Shown: positions 36,097 through 44,744, counted from the stretch's first letter. The stretch is DNA of 64,000 nucleotides from Pontivivens nitratireducens (GCF_014235845.1 NZ_JACJUQ010000001.1:462628-526627); one strand, 5' to 3'. Program-made: numbers and translations. The notes: a model not told the origin generated them from the sequence alone.

Positions 36097-37499
36097 GCCA
36101 TCAACTCCACCGGCGGATGGGCTAGGATGCGACTGATCCGGCTGAGGCAATCCGCGAAGGTCTCATCGCTCAATCCCATGCCCAGGGCGATGCGGATCTT
36201 GTTGGGCACGTCCGCGCCCGGCAAAACGTAGGCGCCGGCTGTGGCGATGCGCACGCCTGCCTCGGCACAGGCGCGATCAAAGGCGGCGAGGTGCCACCCC
36301 TCGGGCAGGGGCAACCAAGCGAAGTTCGCGCCGATCGCCGTGTGCACGCCCCATGGCGCAAGGTAGGAGCGCAGCAGCGCGGCGCGTTCTTCCAGATGCT
36401 TGCGCGCATTGATGCGAATCTCGTCCGCCGTGCCGCTCTCGATCAACTCGGCCACGGTCTGTCCGATCAGGGAGGACACGCGGTAGTTCATCGCCTGTAT
36501 GATGCCCTGTCCGATGGCCCCGCGACCGGGGGGCGTGACCAGACAGCCGAACCGCAATCCCGCCGCGACGCATTTCGACAGCGAGGTGGCATACCATGTC
36601 CTCTCCGGCGCGAGGGCCGGGAAGGACGGGGGGCGGCTTTCCATCAGCCAGCCATAGACGTCGTCCTCTATGATCTGCACGTCATGGGCGCGGGCCAGCT
36701 CTGCAATCTGGATGCGCCGGTTTTCGGGCATCGTGACCAGAGTGGGATTGTGCAGGTTCGGCGTGACCAGCATGGCCTGAGGGCGGGCGGTGCGGCAGGC
36801 CTCGGTCAGGGCGTCGATCTGCAAGCCGTGTTCGTCCGACTGTATGGGGTACAATGTGACGCCAGCCAGCTTCGCCGCCTGTTGAAAGCCGGGATAGATC
36901 AGGTCGGATACCAGGATAACGGGATGCGGGCCGGAGGTGACAGCCATCATCGCGACAAGCACGGCCTGTTGTGCCCCATAGGTGGGTACAATCGCATCCT
37001 TGTCCGCGACGACGCCCCCCTCGGCCAGCCAGCCCGCCAGCGCCTTGCGCGTGGACAGGTCATTCGTGGCGCGGGTGTAATCGTCCAGCACGACGGAGCC
37101 GCGCTGCATCACACGCTTGATCGCCTCGTTTATAAGGTGTTCCTGACCCACCATGGGTGAGCGGGAGTTGCGCAGGTCTATCTGACCTTCCAAAGTCTGA
37201 TTTGTTAATGGGTGCAAGGGGATAAAGGTTCCGGTCTCCCGGCGATCCCGCACAAATGTGCCCTGACCGACGGTGGCGCGCAGGGCGCCTGCCTCCGTTG
37301 CCTCACGGTAGGCGCGGGCGACGGTGCCGGGGGTCACGCCAATCTCCCACGCCAGTTCGCGTACCGGGGGCAGCTTCGCCCCGGATGCCAAAGCGCCGCT
37401 TCGGATTGCGTCCTCGATCGCGACGGAGAGGGTGCGATATTTCGGGGCCACGCTGTTGGCAAGGTCGGGAACCCAGCTCGTATCGAATCTTGTACCCAT
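36093..37499 (-). CDS. MocR-type transcription regulator (GntR HTH + aminotransferase domain)
   Basis: A 468-residue chimera. Residues 1-85 form a GntR winged helix (LPPVRELAWEIGVTPGTVAR, then GALRATVGQGTFV). The rest is a class I aminotransferase-like domain with a PLP site: DVQIIEDDVYGWL and TSLSKCVAAGLRFG, the Lys of SLSK being the Schiff-base residue. Such proteins (PdxR, GabR) sense PLP-linked amines and regulate synthesis or transport genes. It heads an operon with EamA and MATE exporters, joined by overlaps. TTGTACC occurs within its first codons and twice in the promoter region, suggesting autoregulation. Confidence 0.9.
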   Translation of the reverse strand: MGTRFDTSWVPDLANSVAPKYRTLSVAIEDAIRSGALASGAKLPPVRELAWEIGVTPGTVARAYREATEAGALRATVGQGTFVRDRRETGTFIPLHPLTNQTLEGQIDLRNSRSPMVGQEHLINEAIKRVMQRGSVVLDDYTRATNDLSTRKALAGWLAEGGVVADKDAIVPTYGAQQAVLVAMMAVTSGPHPVILVSDLIYPGFQQAAKLAGVTLYPIQSDEHGLQIDALTEACRTARPQAMLVTPNLHNPTLVTMPENRRIQIAELARAHDVQIIEDDVYGWLMESRPPSFPALAPERTWYATSLSKCVAAGLRFGCLVTPPGRGAIGQGIIQAMNYRVSSLIGQTVAELIESGTADEIRINARKHLEERAALLRSYLAPWGVHTAIGANFAWLPLPEGWHLAAFDRACAEAGVRIATAGAYVLPGADVPNKIRIALGMGLSDETFADCLSRISRILAHPPVELMA

Positions 37500-37588
37500 G
37501 ACAAAACTCCGGTGGAAAAGCGTCGGTGGTGTTTGTACCTGTATCGCGTGGCTTTAACAGACACAAACCGCATATTGTATTGGTACAA
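37490..37588. promoter_or_regulatory. Putative MocR operator repeats
   Basis: TTGTACC stands at 37490-37496 and 37533-37539, and its reverse complement GGTACAA at 37582-37588. The two left copies are each accompanied by GTATCG. The outer pair faces inward around a 42-base spacer. This fits a dimeric regulator binding between the divergent MocR and DUF1127 genes. Confidence 0.5.
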
Positions 37589-37599
37589 GGAAGGCGATA

Positions 37600-37788
37600 A
37601 TGTCCTATCTCACACTTACGTTCCTCTATGGCGGATCCCGTCGTGGTTTTGCGTCGGTCGTGGCGACATGGGCAGGTCGTGCGCGCACACGCCGCCATTT
37701 GAAACGCCTGGATAGTCACCTGTTGCGCGATATCGGGTTGAGCGACCTGGCCGCCCAGCGTGAGGTGCAGCGCCCCTTCTGGGATTGA
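37600..37788 (+). CDS. DUF1127 (YjiS-like) small protein
   Basis: A 62-residue basic protein whose C-terminus RHLKRLDSHLLRDIGLSDLA is the DUF1127 signature. DUF1127 peptides are abundant in alphaproteobacteria, and some influence RNA turnover, phosphate and stress responses. AAGGAAGG precedes the ATG. It is divergent from the MocR gene and lies beside the putative operator repeats, so it may be a second target. A terminator follows. Confidence 0.85.
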   Translation: MSYLTLTFLYGGSRRGFASVVATWAGRARTRRHLKRLDSHLLRDIGLSDLAAQREVQRPFWD

Positions 37789-37840
37789 GCGCATCCTCGC
37801 ACGTGTTGGCCAACCCTCTTCCCGACGGATGGCTATGACT

Positions 37841-37869
37841 GGCCCTCGATCTGATCGGGGGCCTTTTTT
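37841..37869 (+). terminator. Rho-independent terminator of the DUF1127 gene
   Basis: GGCCCTCGAT (37841-37850) and ATCGGGGGCC (37854-37863) pair over ten positions with one T-G wobble around CTG, followed by TTTTTTTG. Confidence 0.85.
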
Positions 37870-37903
37870 TGTCCCGCGCAGTTGAGCGTGCGCATTTGAG
37901 CGA

Positions 37904-37932
37904 TTGACGCGGGATGCATTGCACCATATCCG
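37904..37932 (+). promoter_or_regulatory. Putative serC promoter
   Basis: TTGACG (37904-37909) and TATCCG (37927-37932) are 17 bases apart, a good sigma-70 pair. Transcription would start near 37939, giving a leader of about 70 bases containing the hairpin described next. Confidence 0.55.
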
Positions 37933-37954
37933 GTTTGTGGGTGCACAGCCGGAC

Positions 37955-38007
37955 TAAGGGCGAGCGGCGGTGTACTCAGGAATTTCGCCCTGACGACGGA
38001 GCCGTCC
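37955..38007 (+). promoter_or_regulatory. serC leader hairpin (candidate serC RNA motif)
   Basis: AGGGCGA (37957-37963) pairs perfectly with TCGCCCT (37985-37991) around a 21-base loop, ending 16 bases before the serC ATG. A structured leader called the serC motif is known upstream of serC in alphaproteobacteria. Position and gene match; I cannot verify the full consensus by eye. Confidence 0.55.
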
Positions 38008-39171
38008 ATGAGCTTCCCTACCCAGCCGCAGGTCAAGCCTGCGCGTCCTGAATTCTCCTCCGGTCCCTGTCCCAAGCGCCCCGGCTGGTCTGCCGCCGCA
38101 GTTGCGGAACGTGCCTTCCTTGGCCGTTCGCACCGGGCCGCCGGCCCCAAGGCGCAGATCAAGGCCGTCATCGACAAGACCGCCGAGTTGCTGAACGTCC
38201 CCTCCGATTACGTGGTCGGCATCGTGCCAGCCTCAGACACCGGCGCCTATGAGATGGCGATGTGGTCCATGCTGGGCGAGCGCCCGGTGGATATGCTTGT
38301 CTGGGAAAGCTTCGGCAAGGGCTGGGCCACCGATGCCACCAAACAGCTCAAGCTGGACGATTGCCGCGTGATCGAGGCCGCCTATGGCGAACTGCCCGAC
38401 CTGAACGATGTGCGCAAGGACGCCGATATCTGCTTCACGCAGAACGGCACGACCTCTGGCGCGCGCATTCCGAATTTCGACTGGATCGCCAGTGACCGCC
38501 AGGGGCTGACCTTCGTCGATGCGACCTCCGCCGTGTTTGCGCAGCCGGTCGACTGGTCCAAGGTAGATGTGCTGACATTCTCCTGGCAGAAGGTGCTGGG
38601 CGGGGAGGGGGCGCACGGCGTTCTGGTCCTGTCGCCCCGCGCCATCGCCCGGCTGGAAAGCTATTCCCCGGACCGTCCGTTGCCCAAGATCTTCCGCCTG
38701 ACCAAGGGCGGCAAGCTGATCGACGGCATCTTCAGCGGTGCGACGATCAACACGCCGTCCATGTGGGCCGTCGCCGATGCCGAGGACGCGCTGGACTGGG
38801 TGGCCGATCTGGGCGCCACAGCGACGATGGAGCGGGCGCAGGACAACTACGCCGCCCTGCAATACTGGGTGGACGACACGCACTGGATTGAAAACCTGGT
38901 GGCGAACCCGCTGAACCGCTCCAACACGTCCGTCTGCCTCAAGATCACCGATCCGGCGGTCGTGGCGCTGGATGAGGACGGGCAGAGGGCCTTCGTCAAG
39001 AAGATGGTCAAGTTGCTGGAGACCGAAGAGGTCGCCTATGACATCAACGGCTATCGCGACGCGCCTGCGGGTCTGCGCATCTGGTGCGGTGCGACGGTGG
39101 ACGCGACCGATATACGTCGGTTGACGCCATGGCTCGACTGGGCGTTTCAGTCCGTCAAAGCCTCCATGTGA
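38008..39171 (+). CDS. serC: Phosphoserine aminotransferase
   Basis: SerC converts 3-phosphohydroxypyruvate and glutamate to phosphoserine, the second step of serine synthesis. The 387-residue protein is of the alphaproteobacterial type. Signatures are ARPEFSSGPCPKRPGW near the N-terminus and FSWQKVLGGEGAHG, with Lys195 as PLP-binding residue. NGTTSGARIPN and RIWCGATVD near the end are also characteristic. serA follows after 79 bases with its own putative promoter and a terminator between. Confidence 0.95.
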   Translation: MSFPTQPQVKPARPEFSSGPCPKRPGWSAAAVAERAFLGRSHRAAGPKAQIKAVIDKTAELLNVPSDYVVGIVPASDTGAYEMAMWSMLGERPVDMLVWESFGKGWATDATKQLKLDDCRVIEAAYGELPDLNDVRKDADICFTQNGTTSGARIPNFDWIASDRQGLTFVDATSAVFAQPVDWSKVDVLTFSWQKVLGGEGAHGVLVLSPRAIARLESYSPDRPLPKIFRLTKGGKLIDGIFSGATINTPSMWAVADAEDALDWVADLGATATMERAQDNYAALQYWVDDTHWIENLVANPLNRSNTSVCLKITDPAVVALDEDGQRAFVKKMVKLLETEEVAYDINGYRDAPAGLRIWCGATVDATDIRRLTPWLDWAFQSVKASM

Positions 39172-39177
39172 TTTCGC

Positions 39178-39208
39178 GCCCCGGCCACGTGCCGGGGGCA
39201 TTTTCTTT
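39178..39208 (+). terminator. Terminator between serC and serA
   Basis: GCCCCGGC (39178-39185) pairs with GCCGGGGGC (39191-39199) around CACGT, followed by ATTTTCTTT. It would separate serC and serA transcripts at least partly. Confidence 0.7.
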
Positions 39209-39212
39209 GCGC

Positions 39213-39227
39213 CGCCTATAGGGCAGG
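39213..39227 (+). promoter_or_regulatory. serA upstream element shared with dapD
   Basis: CGCCTATAGGGCAGG is identical to the sequence at 12440-12454 and ends 23 bases before the serA ATG, against 25 bases for dapD. TATAGG is a likely -10 element. No good -35 is visible because the serC terminator lies in that position. Confidence 0.45.
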
Positions 39228-39250
39228 CGACCGTTACAGGACCGTTCAAA

Positions 39251-40843
39251 ATGGCAAAAGTACTCATCTCCGACGCGCTTTCGGAAGCAGCCGTGCAGAT
39301 TTTCCGCGACAATGGGGTGGAGGTGGATTTCCAGCCCAAGCTGGGCAAGGATCCGGCGAAACTGGCTGAGATCATTGGCGATTACGATGGCCTCGCCATC
39401 CGCTCCGCCACAAAGGCGACCGCCGATCTGATCGCCAAGGCCACCAACCTCAAGGCTATTGGCCGCGCCGGGATCGGTGTGGACAACGTCGATATCGCCG
39501 CTGCCTCCGCCAAGGGGATTGTGGTGATGAACACGCCGTTCGGCAACTCGATTACCACGGCCGAGCACGCCATCGCGATGATGTTCGCCGTCGCCCGCCA
39601 GATCCCCGAGGCCGATGCCTCGACCCGCGCCGGCAAGTGGGAGAAGTCCCGCTTCATGGGCACCGAGATCACGCGCAAGACGCTGGGTCTGATCGGCTGC
39701 GGCAATATCGGGTCCATCGTGGCCGACCGTGCGCTGGGTCTGCGGATGAAGGTCGTGGCCTTCGATCCGTTCCTGTCCAGCACCCGGGCGGAGAAGCTGG
39801 GCGTGACCAAGGTCGAAACCATCGAGGAGCTGCTGCCCCTCGCGGATTTCGTGACGCTGCACCTGCCCAAGACCGAGAAAACCGCCGGTCTGTTGAACGA
39901 GGATCGCATCCGGCTGATGAAGAAGGGTGCCTATCTGATCAACTGCGCCCGGGGTGGTCTGGTGGATGAGGCGGCTGTCGCGCAGGCGCTGCACGACGGT
40001 CATCTGGCCGGGGCCGCCTTCGACGTCTTTGCTGAGGAGCCTGCCACGGACAACCCGCTGTTCACCGCGCCCAACGTCGTGTGCACGCCGCATCTGGGCG
40101 CCGCGACCAGCGAAGCGCAGGAGAATGTGGCACTGCAGGTGGCCGAGCAGATGTCGGACTATCTGATGAAGGGCGCGATCTCCAACGCGATCAACGCGCC
40201 GTCTGTGACCGCCGAGGAAGCACCAATCCTCAAGCCGTGGATTGACCTCGCTGAAATCCTCGGCGGTTTTGCCGGTCAGGTTACCGAATCTCCGATCAAG
40301 GAAATCGAGATCGAGTTTGTCGGCAAGGTCGGTGAGCTGAACCTCAAGCCGCTGACCTCGGCGCTGACCTCCGCGCTGATGAAACCGCTGGTCGGTGAGG
40401 GCGGCGTCAACATGGTGTCCGCCCCTATCGTCGCACGCGAGCGTGGTGTGAAAATCGCGGAGACGCGCAAGGACGAGCAGGGCGCATACGGTTCGTATAT
40501 GCGGTTGATCGTCACGACGGAGAAACAGACCCGCTCGGTCGCCGGTACGGTCTTCTCGGACGGCAAGCCGCGGTTCATTCAGATCAAGGGGATCGGGCTG
40601 GAGGCGGAGCCGCTCGACTTCATGCTCTACACCACCAATGCCGATACTCCGGGCTATATCGGTGCGCTGGGTACGAAGCTGGGCGATCTGGGCGTGAACA
40701 TCGCGACATTCGCCCTTGGCCGGTCGGTAAAGGATGGAGAAGCGATCGCATTGATAGGCGTGGATCAGGAACTGTCCGAGGCAACGCTGACGGAAATCCG
40801 CGCCTTGCCGCAGGTCAAGCAGGCCAAAGCCCTGAAGTTCTGA
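39251..40843 (+). CDS. serA: D-3-phosphoglycerate dehydrogenase
   Basis: SerA oxidises 3-phosphoglycerate with NAD, the first step of serine synthesis. The 530-residue protein is the long form. Its parts are a substrate domain, a Rossmann domain with GLIGCGNIGSIVADRALG near residue 146, RAGIGVDNVD and the catalytic GAATSEAQENVA region (His in PHLGAATS), an intervening domain (about 315-450) and a C-terminal ACT domain from about residue 455 (the VGVDQELSE-type end) that may bind serine for feedback control. Confidence 0.95.
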   Translation: MAKVLISDALSEAAVQIFRDNGVEVDFQPKLGKDPAKLAEIIGDYDGLAIRSATKATADLIAKATNLKAIGRAGIGVDNVDIAAASAKGIVVMNTPFGNSITTAEHAIAMMFAVARQIPEADASTRAGKWEKSRFMGTEITRKTLGLIGCGNIGSIVADRALGLRMKVVAFDPFLSSTRAEKLGVTKVETIEELLPLADFVTLHLPKTEKTAGLLNEDRIRLMKKGAYLINCARGGLVDEAAVAQALHDGHLAGAAFDVFAEEPATDNPLFTAPNVVCTPHLGAATSEAQENVALQVAEQMSDYLMKGAISNAINAPSVTAEEAPILKPWIDLAEILGGFAGQVTESPIKEIEIEFVGKVGELNLKPLTSALTSALMKPLVGEGGVNMVSAPIVARERGVKIAETRKDEQGAYGSYMRLIVTTEKQTRSVAGTVFSDGKPRFIQIKGIGLEAEPLDFMLYTTNADTPGYIGALGTKLGDLGVNIATFALGRSVKDGEAIALIGVDQELSEATLTEIRALPQVKQAKALKF

Positions 40844-40852
40844 TTTGTCGGG

Positions 40853-40876
40853 ATGGCCCTGCGCAGGTGGGGCCAT
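40853..40876 (+). terminator. Weak hairpin downstream of serA
   Basis: ATGGCCC (40853-40859) and GGGCCAT (40870-40876) pair perfectly over 7 bases around a 10-base loop, without a T-run. It may stabilise or end the serA transcript. The following stretch to 40984 shows no gene. Confidence 0.35.
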
Positions 40877-40984
40877 TCAGATCACGATAGTGGGCCTAAC
40901 CCCCGTGGAGCGGTCAGACTGGTAGTGGCCGCTTTGACCGGGACGTCGTGATCGAGACCCCAAAAGTGCAAGAAAAATAAGCGA

Positions 40985-41012
40985 AAGACCCCTGAGAAGC
41001 CTCAGGGGTCTT
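40985..41012. terminator. Strong terminator, used by the minus-strand small gene
   Basis: AAGACCCCTGAG (40985-40996) and CTCAGGGGTCTT (41001-41012) form a perfect 12-base stem with loop AAGC. On the minus strand a T-rich tail (TTCGCTTATTTTTC) follows. The stop codon of the 42-residue gene lies at the base of the stem. On the plus strand it is followed by AGCGTTTTG and could back up serA. Confidence 0.85.
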
Positions 41013-41139
41013 AGCGTTTTGTCGGTCCGGCCCGGTCGTCCGAACTGCCGTTGTCGTCTGCATTGTCACGTGTCGTGACTGCGAAAATTATTAGCGCCGC
41101 AGCCGCTATAGCGACCACCGCGAACAAGATACTGTCCAT
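41011..41139 (-). CDS. Small single-span membrane peptide (42 aa)
   Basis: The frame from the ATG at 41139 to the TAA at 41011 encodes 42 residues: MDSILFAVVAIAAAALIIFA is a membrane span, followed by a hydrophilic acidic then basic tail (TTRDNADDNG, ending PTKR). CAGGA lies about ten bases upstream. The stop codon merges with a strong terminator on the same strand, good evidence that transcription ends just here. It follows the FKBP gene by 68 bases on the same strand. Function unknown. Confidence 0.55.
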   Translation of the reverse strand: MDSILFAVVAIAAAALIIFAVTTRDNADDNGSSDDRAGPTKR

Positions 41140-41207
41140 GAACTCGGTCCTGATTTTTTTGGCCTTGGTGCCTTAACGTTACAGGATCGAATTTGGTTCC
41201 GATTTTT

Positions 41208-41639
41208 TTAGCGAGCGACCGAAACAAGTTTGAACTCGAATGTCAGGTCCTTGCCAGCCAGCGGGTGATTGGCGTCCAGGGTGACGGTCTCTTCCTCGAT
41301 CTTGGTCACGACCAGAGGAATCGTGGCACCCTGAGGGGTCTGCGCCTGAAGCTGCAATCCAACCTCCAGCGGGATCTCGTCCGGGATGGTTTCGCGGGGA
41401 ACCTGCTGTACCTGGTTCGGATCGGCCTGGCCGTATGCCTCATCCGCGGGAATGGTGACGGTCGCCTCTGCGCCCTCATCCATGCCGGTGACGGCGTCGT
41501 CCAGACCCTTGATGATCTGGCCGGAGCCGAGGGTGAAGCTCAACGGATCGCGCCCCTCGGAACTGTCAAATTTCGTGCCATCCGTCAAAGTGCCGGTATA
41601 GTGAATCGCGACGGTGTCGCCTGCCTTTGCTGTGGTCAT
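41208..41639 (-). CDS. FKBP-type peptidyl-prolyl isomerase (SlyD-like)
   Basis: A 143-residue FKBP isomerase. The first part has GDTVAIHYTGTLTDGTKFDSS and FTLGSGQIIKGLDDAV, then an inserted flap domain (about 70-120, with IPADEAYGQADP), as in SlyD. The metal-binding His/Cys-rich tail of E. coli SlyD is absent; the protein ends FEFKLVSVAR. It catalyses proline isomerisation in folding proteins. AGGAGG lies ahead of the ATG at 41639; the longer open frame has 19 unlikely residues. Confidence 0.92.
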   Translation of the reverse strand: MTTAKAGDTVAIHYTGTLTDGTKFDSSEGRDPLSFTLGSGQIIKGLDDAVTGMDEGAEATVTIPADEAYGQADPNQVQQVPRETIPDEIPLEVGLQLQAQTPQGATIPLVVTKIEEETVTLDANHPLAGKDLTFEFKLVSVAR

Positions 41640-41832
41640 ATCGGACCTCCTGCTTGTTTGCCGCCCCACCTCGACACGGCGGGGGGCCAGTTGCATCGGT
41701 CGTACCTAATGGATGTGAGATGGATGTAAACCGTCCGAAGGGCAGGTTTGGCCCCGAAATTCCGGTATTGGGCGGGACTGTGGTGCGACACTCGGTTCGC
41801 TATGCAGTATCGCGGGCCGGGTATTCAGGGGT

Positions 41833-43308
41833 CTAATCGTCCAGATCCGAAAATTTGCGTGCGTCCAATTGCCGTATATCTGACTCAATCAACGGTATTT
41901 CGGGAACGCTGTCGCCCTGCGGGGCGATCGACATGCCCTCGAACTGTTTGGCCGTGACAAGCACGCGGCTTTCGACCGTGCCAACGATCGTGTTGTAATC
42001 GCGCACGGAGTTGGAGATCGAGCGCCCCAGCTTGTCGAGGTGTTTGCCCAATGTGGACAGCCTTTTGTAAAGCTCCTGCGCCAGATCGGTTGCGCGTTGC
42101 GCATTCTCGCTCATCCGCTCCTGTTGCCAGCCATAGGCAACGGATTTCAGCAGGGCGATCAGGGTTGTCGGCGTGGCGACGATGACCTTGTTGCGGATCG
42201 CATCTTCGAACAATGTCGGATCTTCGCTCAACGCGGCGGAATAGAATGCCTCACCCGGGATGAACATGACGACGAAATCGGGCGATCCGGCGATGACGTC
42301 GAAATAGCTTTTCTTTGCAAGGCCCTGCATCTGCACGCGAAGCTGGCGCGCATGATGGGCCAGGCTGGCGGCTTTCTCAGGCCCGTCATCCATACCGGCG
42401 GCGGTCAGGAATGCATCGAGCGGGGTTTTCGCGTCGATGACGATCCGCTTGCCTCCGGGCAGATTGACCGTGGCATCGGGGCGCTGACGCTGGCCGTCCA
42501 CCTCGACCGATTGTTCCATGTGGAAATCCACATGGTCGATCATTCCGGCCATCTCGACAACCTGACGCAGTTGGAATTCGCCCCAGTTTCCGCGAGTCTT
42601 CGGCTCTCGCAATGCGGTGACCAGGCGGTTGGTCTCCTTGGTCAGGCGGCGCTGTTCCTCATGCAGTTTGCCGACCTGTTCGGTGACGGTGCGATAGGCA
42701 CCTTCGCGGGCCTTTTCGATTTCACGGGTCTGTGCCTCGAATTTCGTCAGGTTCTCGCGGATCGGGGCGAGCAAGGTCTCGATGCCCTTTTGTCGTGCGC
42801 CCAGATCGGCATCGGCGGCCTGTTTGTGTTTCTCGAACCGCTCCGTCACGGAGGTCAGGAATCGTTCGGCGTTGCCGTCCAGAGCCTTGCGCGCCAGTTC
42901 GTCGAAGCGTTTTTCCAGCGCCTCTTGTGCACCGCGCAATTCCTCCATCCGGGCGGCGTGGTTGGCGCGTTCGGCCTTTAGCTCGGAGCTCAGACCGGCG
43001 ATCTGCTGTTCGGCCTCCCGCAGGACATCGTTCGTCTCATCCAGGCGGTCCTTGTAGTGATCTGCGTGGCCGGCCCGTTCCTGCAACCGGGCACATTCGA
43101 CATCCAGCGTGGAGCGGGCGCGGGCGGCCTCCTCGGCCATGGTCCTGTGCGTTTCCGCCTCGGACCGCAGGGCCGCGACATCGCGTTTCAAGGCCCGTAC
43201 GCTGGTCAGGTTGCACAGCAACCAACCCAGAACCGCCGCCGCGATGGCGACGACATACCATTGTTGCAGCCAGGGATATTGTGCGAGAATCTGGTTGATC
43301 TGGTCCAT
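41833..43308 (-). CDS. rmuC: DNA recombination protein RmuC
   Basis: RmuC is thought to be a nuclease-fold protein limiting inversions at short inverted repeats. The 491-residue product has an N-terminal membrane span (about residues 18-35, [13 protein letters not shown]), a long coiled coil (about 40-190) and the conserved domain with [34 protein letters not shown] and [26 protein letters not shown] precedes the ATG at 43308, so upstream residues in the open frame are excluded. It is divergent from purA. Confidence 0.93.
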   Translation of the reverse strand: MDQINQILAQYPWLQQWYVVAIAAAVLGWLLCNLTSVRALKRDVAALRSEAETHRTMAEEAARARSTLDVECARLQERAGHADHYKDRLDETNDVLREAEQQIAGLSSELKAERANHAARMEELRGAQEALEKRFDELARKALDGNAERFLTSVTERFEKHKQAADADLGARQKGIETLLAPIRENLTKFEAQTREIEKAREGAYRTVTEQVGKLHEEQRRLTKETNRLVTALREPKTRGNWGEFQLRQVVEMAGMIDHVDFHMEQSVEVDGQRQRPDATVNLPGGKRIVIDAKTPLDAFLTAAGMDDGPEKAASLAHHARQLRVQMQGLAKKSYFDVIAGSPDFVVMFIPGEAFYSAALSEDPTLFEDAIRNKVIVATPTTLIALLKSVAYGWQQERMSENAQRATDLAQELYKRLSTLGKHLDKLGRSISNSVRDYNTIVGTVESRVLVTAKQFEGMSIAPQGDSVPEIPLIESDIRQLDARKFSDLDD

Positions 43309-43423
43309 GGGGCCTCCTGAATGGGACCGTACAGGGAACATCGGCCGATCGCACCTGCTATTTGCGGTTCCCCCCCGGCGCATCCGACGCTATACCGCCA
43401 CCGTAACAGCCAAGGAGAATGAT

Positions 43424-44716
43424 ATGGCCAATGTCGTCGTCGTAGGCGCCCAATGGGGCGATGAGGGCAAGGGCAAGATCGTCGATTGGCTCAGCGAGCG
43501 GGCCGATGTGATCGTGCGCTTTCAGGGCGGGCACAATGCCGGCCATACGCTGGTGATCGACGGCACTGTCTATAAACTGTCGCTGCTGCCCTCCGGCATT
43601 CTGCGTGATGGCAAGCTGGGTGTGATCGGAAACGGCGTGGTGCTGGACCCGTGGTCGCTGATGACCGAGATCGACAAGATCGCGGGGCAGGGCGTCACCG
43701 TCGGGCCGCACAACCTGATGATTGCGGAAAATACGCCCCTGATCCTGCCGGTCCATCAGGACCTCGACAAGATGCGTGAGGACGCGGCGGGCAAGGCCAA
43801 GATCGGCACCACCGGGCGCGGCATCGGCCCCGCTTATGAGGATAAGGTCGGCCGCCGCTCGATCCGCGTTGCAGATCTCGCGGATGAAAAGACGCTCGAC
43901 GACCGTCTGGACCGGCTGCTGGCGCATCACGATGCGCTGCGCATCGGGTTGGGAGCCGAGGCGATCGAACGTGCGGAGCTAAAGGCGCGCCTGTTGGAAA
44001 TCGCGCCCAGCATCCTGCAATTCGCCGCCCCCGTCTGGAAGATTTTGGCCGAGAAACGCAAGGCCGGCAACCGCATCCTGTTCGAGGGCGCGCAGGGCGC
44101 GCTGCTCGACGTTGATTTCGGCACTTATCCCTATGTCACCTCGTCCAACACACTGGCGGGCATGGCCGCGACCGGATCGGGCATGGGGCCGGGCTCCGTC
44201 GGTTTCGTGCTGGGGATCGTCAAGGCCTACACCACTCGCGTGGGTGAGGGGCCGTTCCCGTGCGAACTGAACGACGAGGTCGGCACCCATCTGGCAACCG
44301 TGGGTCGTGAGAAGGGCACCGTCACCGGACGCGACCGCCGCTGCGGCTGGTTCGACGCGGTGCTGGTGCGCCAGACCTGTACGACCAGCGGCGTGAAGGG
44401 GATCGCGCTGACGAAACTCGACGTGCTCGACGGATTGGACGAGTTGAAGATCTGTACCGGCTACAGGCTGGACGGCGAAGTGCTCGACCATCTGCCCACC
44501 GCCGCGGCGCAGCAGGCGCGGGTGGAACCGATCTATGAGACGATGCCGGGCTGGAAGGGCTCGACCGGCGGTGCGCGGTCCTGGGCGGACTTGCCTGCCG
44601 AGGCGATCAAATATGTGCGCCGCATCGAGGAGCTGATCGGCTGCCCCGTGGCCCTGCTGTCCACCTCACCCGAGCGGGAGGACACCATTCTGGTCACGGA
44701 TCCGTTCGCTGATTGA
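43424..44716 (+). CDS. purA: Adenylosuccinate synthetase
   Basis: PurA makes adenylosuccinate from IMP, aspartate and GTP, the first committed step to AMP. The 430-residue product begins [20 protein letters not shown], the GTP-binding loop with the catalytic Asp. It has [10 protein letters not shown], the IMP-binding [15 protein letters not shown], and [17 protein letters not shown] residues (here [16 protein letters not shown]). CAAGGAG lies ahead of the ATG at 43424. Length and motifs are normal. An intergenic repeat and a terminator follow. Confidence 0.97.
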   Translation: MANVVVVGAQWGDEGKGKIVDWLSERADVIVRFQGGHNAGHTLVIDGTVYKLSLLPSGILRDGKLGVIGNGVVLDPWSLMTEIDKIAGQGVTVGPHNLMIAENTPLILPVHQDLDKMREDAAGKAKIGTTGRGIGPAYEDKVGRRSIRVADLADEKTLDDRLDRLLAHHDALRIGLGAEAIERAELKARLLEIAPSILQFAAPVWKILAEKRKAGNRILFEGAQGALLDVDFGTYPYVTSSNTLAGMAATGSGMGPGSVGFVLGIVKAYTTRVGEGPFPCELNDEVGTHLATVGREKGTVTGRDRRCGWFDAVLVRQTCTTSGVKGIALTKLDVLDGLDELKICTGYRLDGEVLDHLPTAAAQQARVEPIYETMPGWKGSTGGARSWADLPAEAIKYVRRIEELIGCPVALLSTSPEREDTILVTDPFAD

Positions 44717-44726
44717 GACCGGTTTT

Positions 44727-44744
44727 GGATATTTGAAGACAGAA
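44727..44744 (+). repeat. Dispersed intergenic repeat, copy 3 (shorter)
   Basis: GGATATTTGAAGACAGAAGA (from 44727) matches copy 1 except for two bases after GGATATTT. The GC-rich first half (GCCTCCGGCG) is replaced. It begins ten bases past the purA stop. Confidence 0.55.

Noticed and set aside
37955..38007. The serC leader as a SAM-II riboswitch
   Set aside because: SAM-II precedes metA/metX-type genes and forms a pseudoknot that I do not see here; position fits the serC motif instead.
39155..40876. A 573-codon frame opposite serA
   Set aside because: serA is certain, and the antisense product shows no domain.
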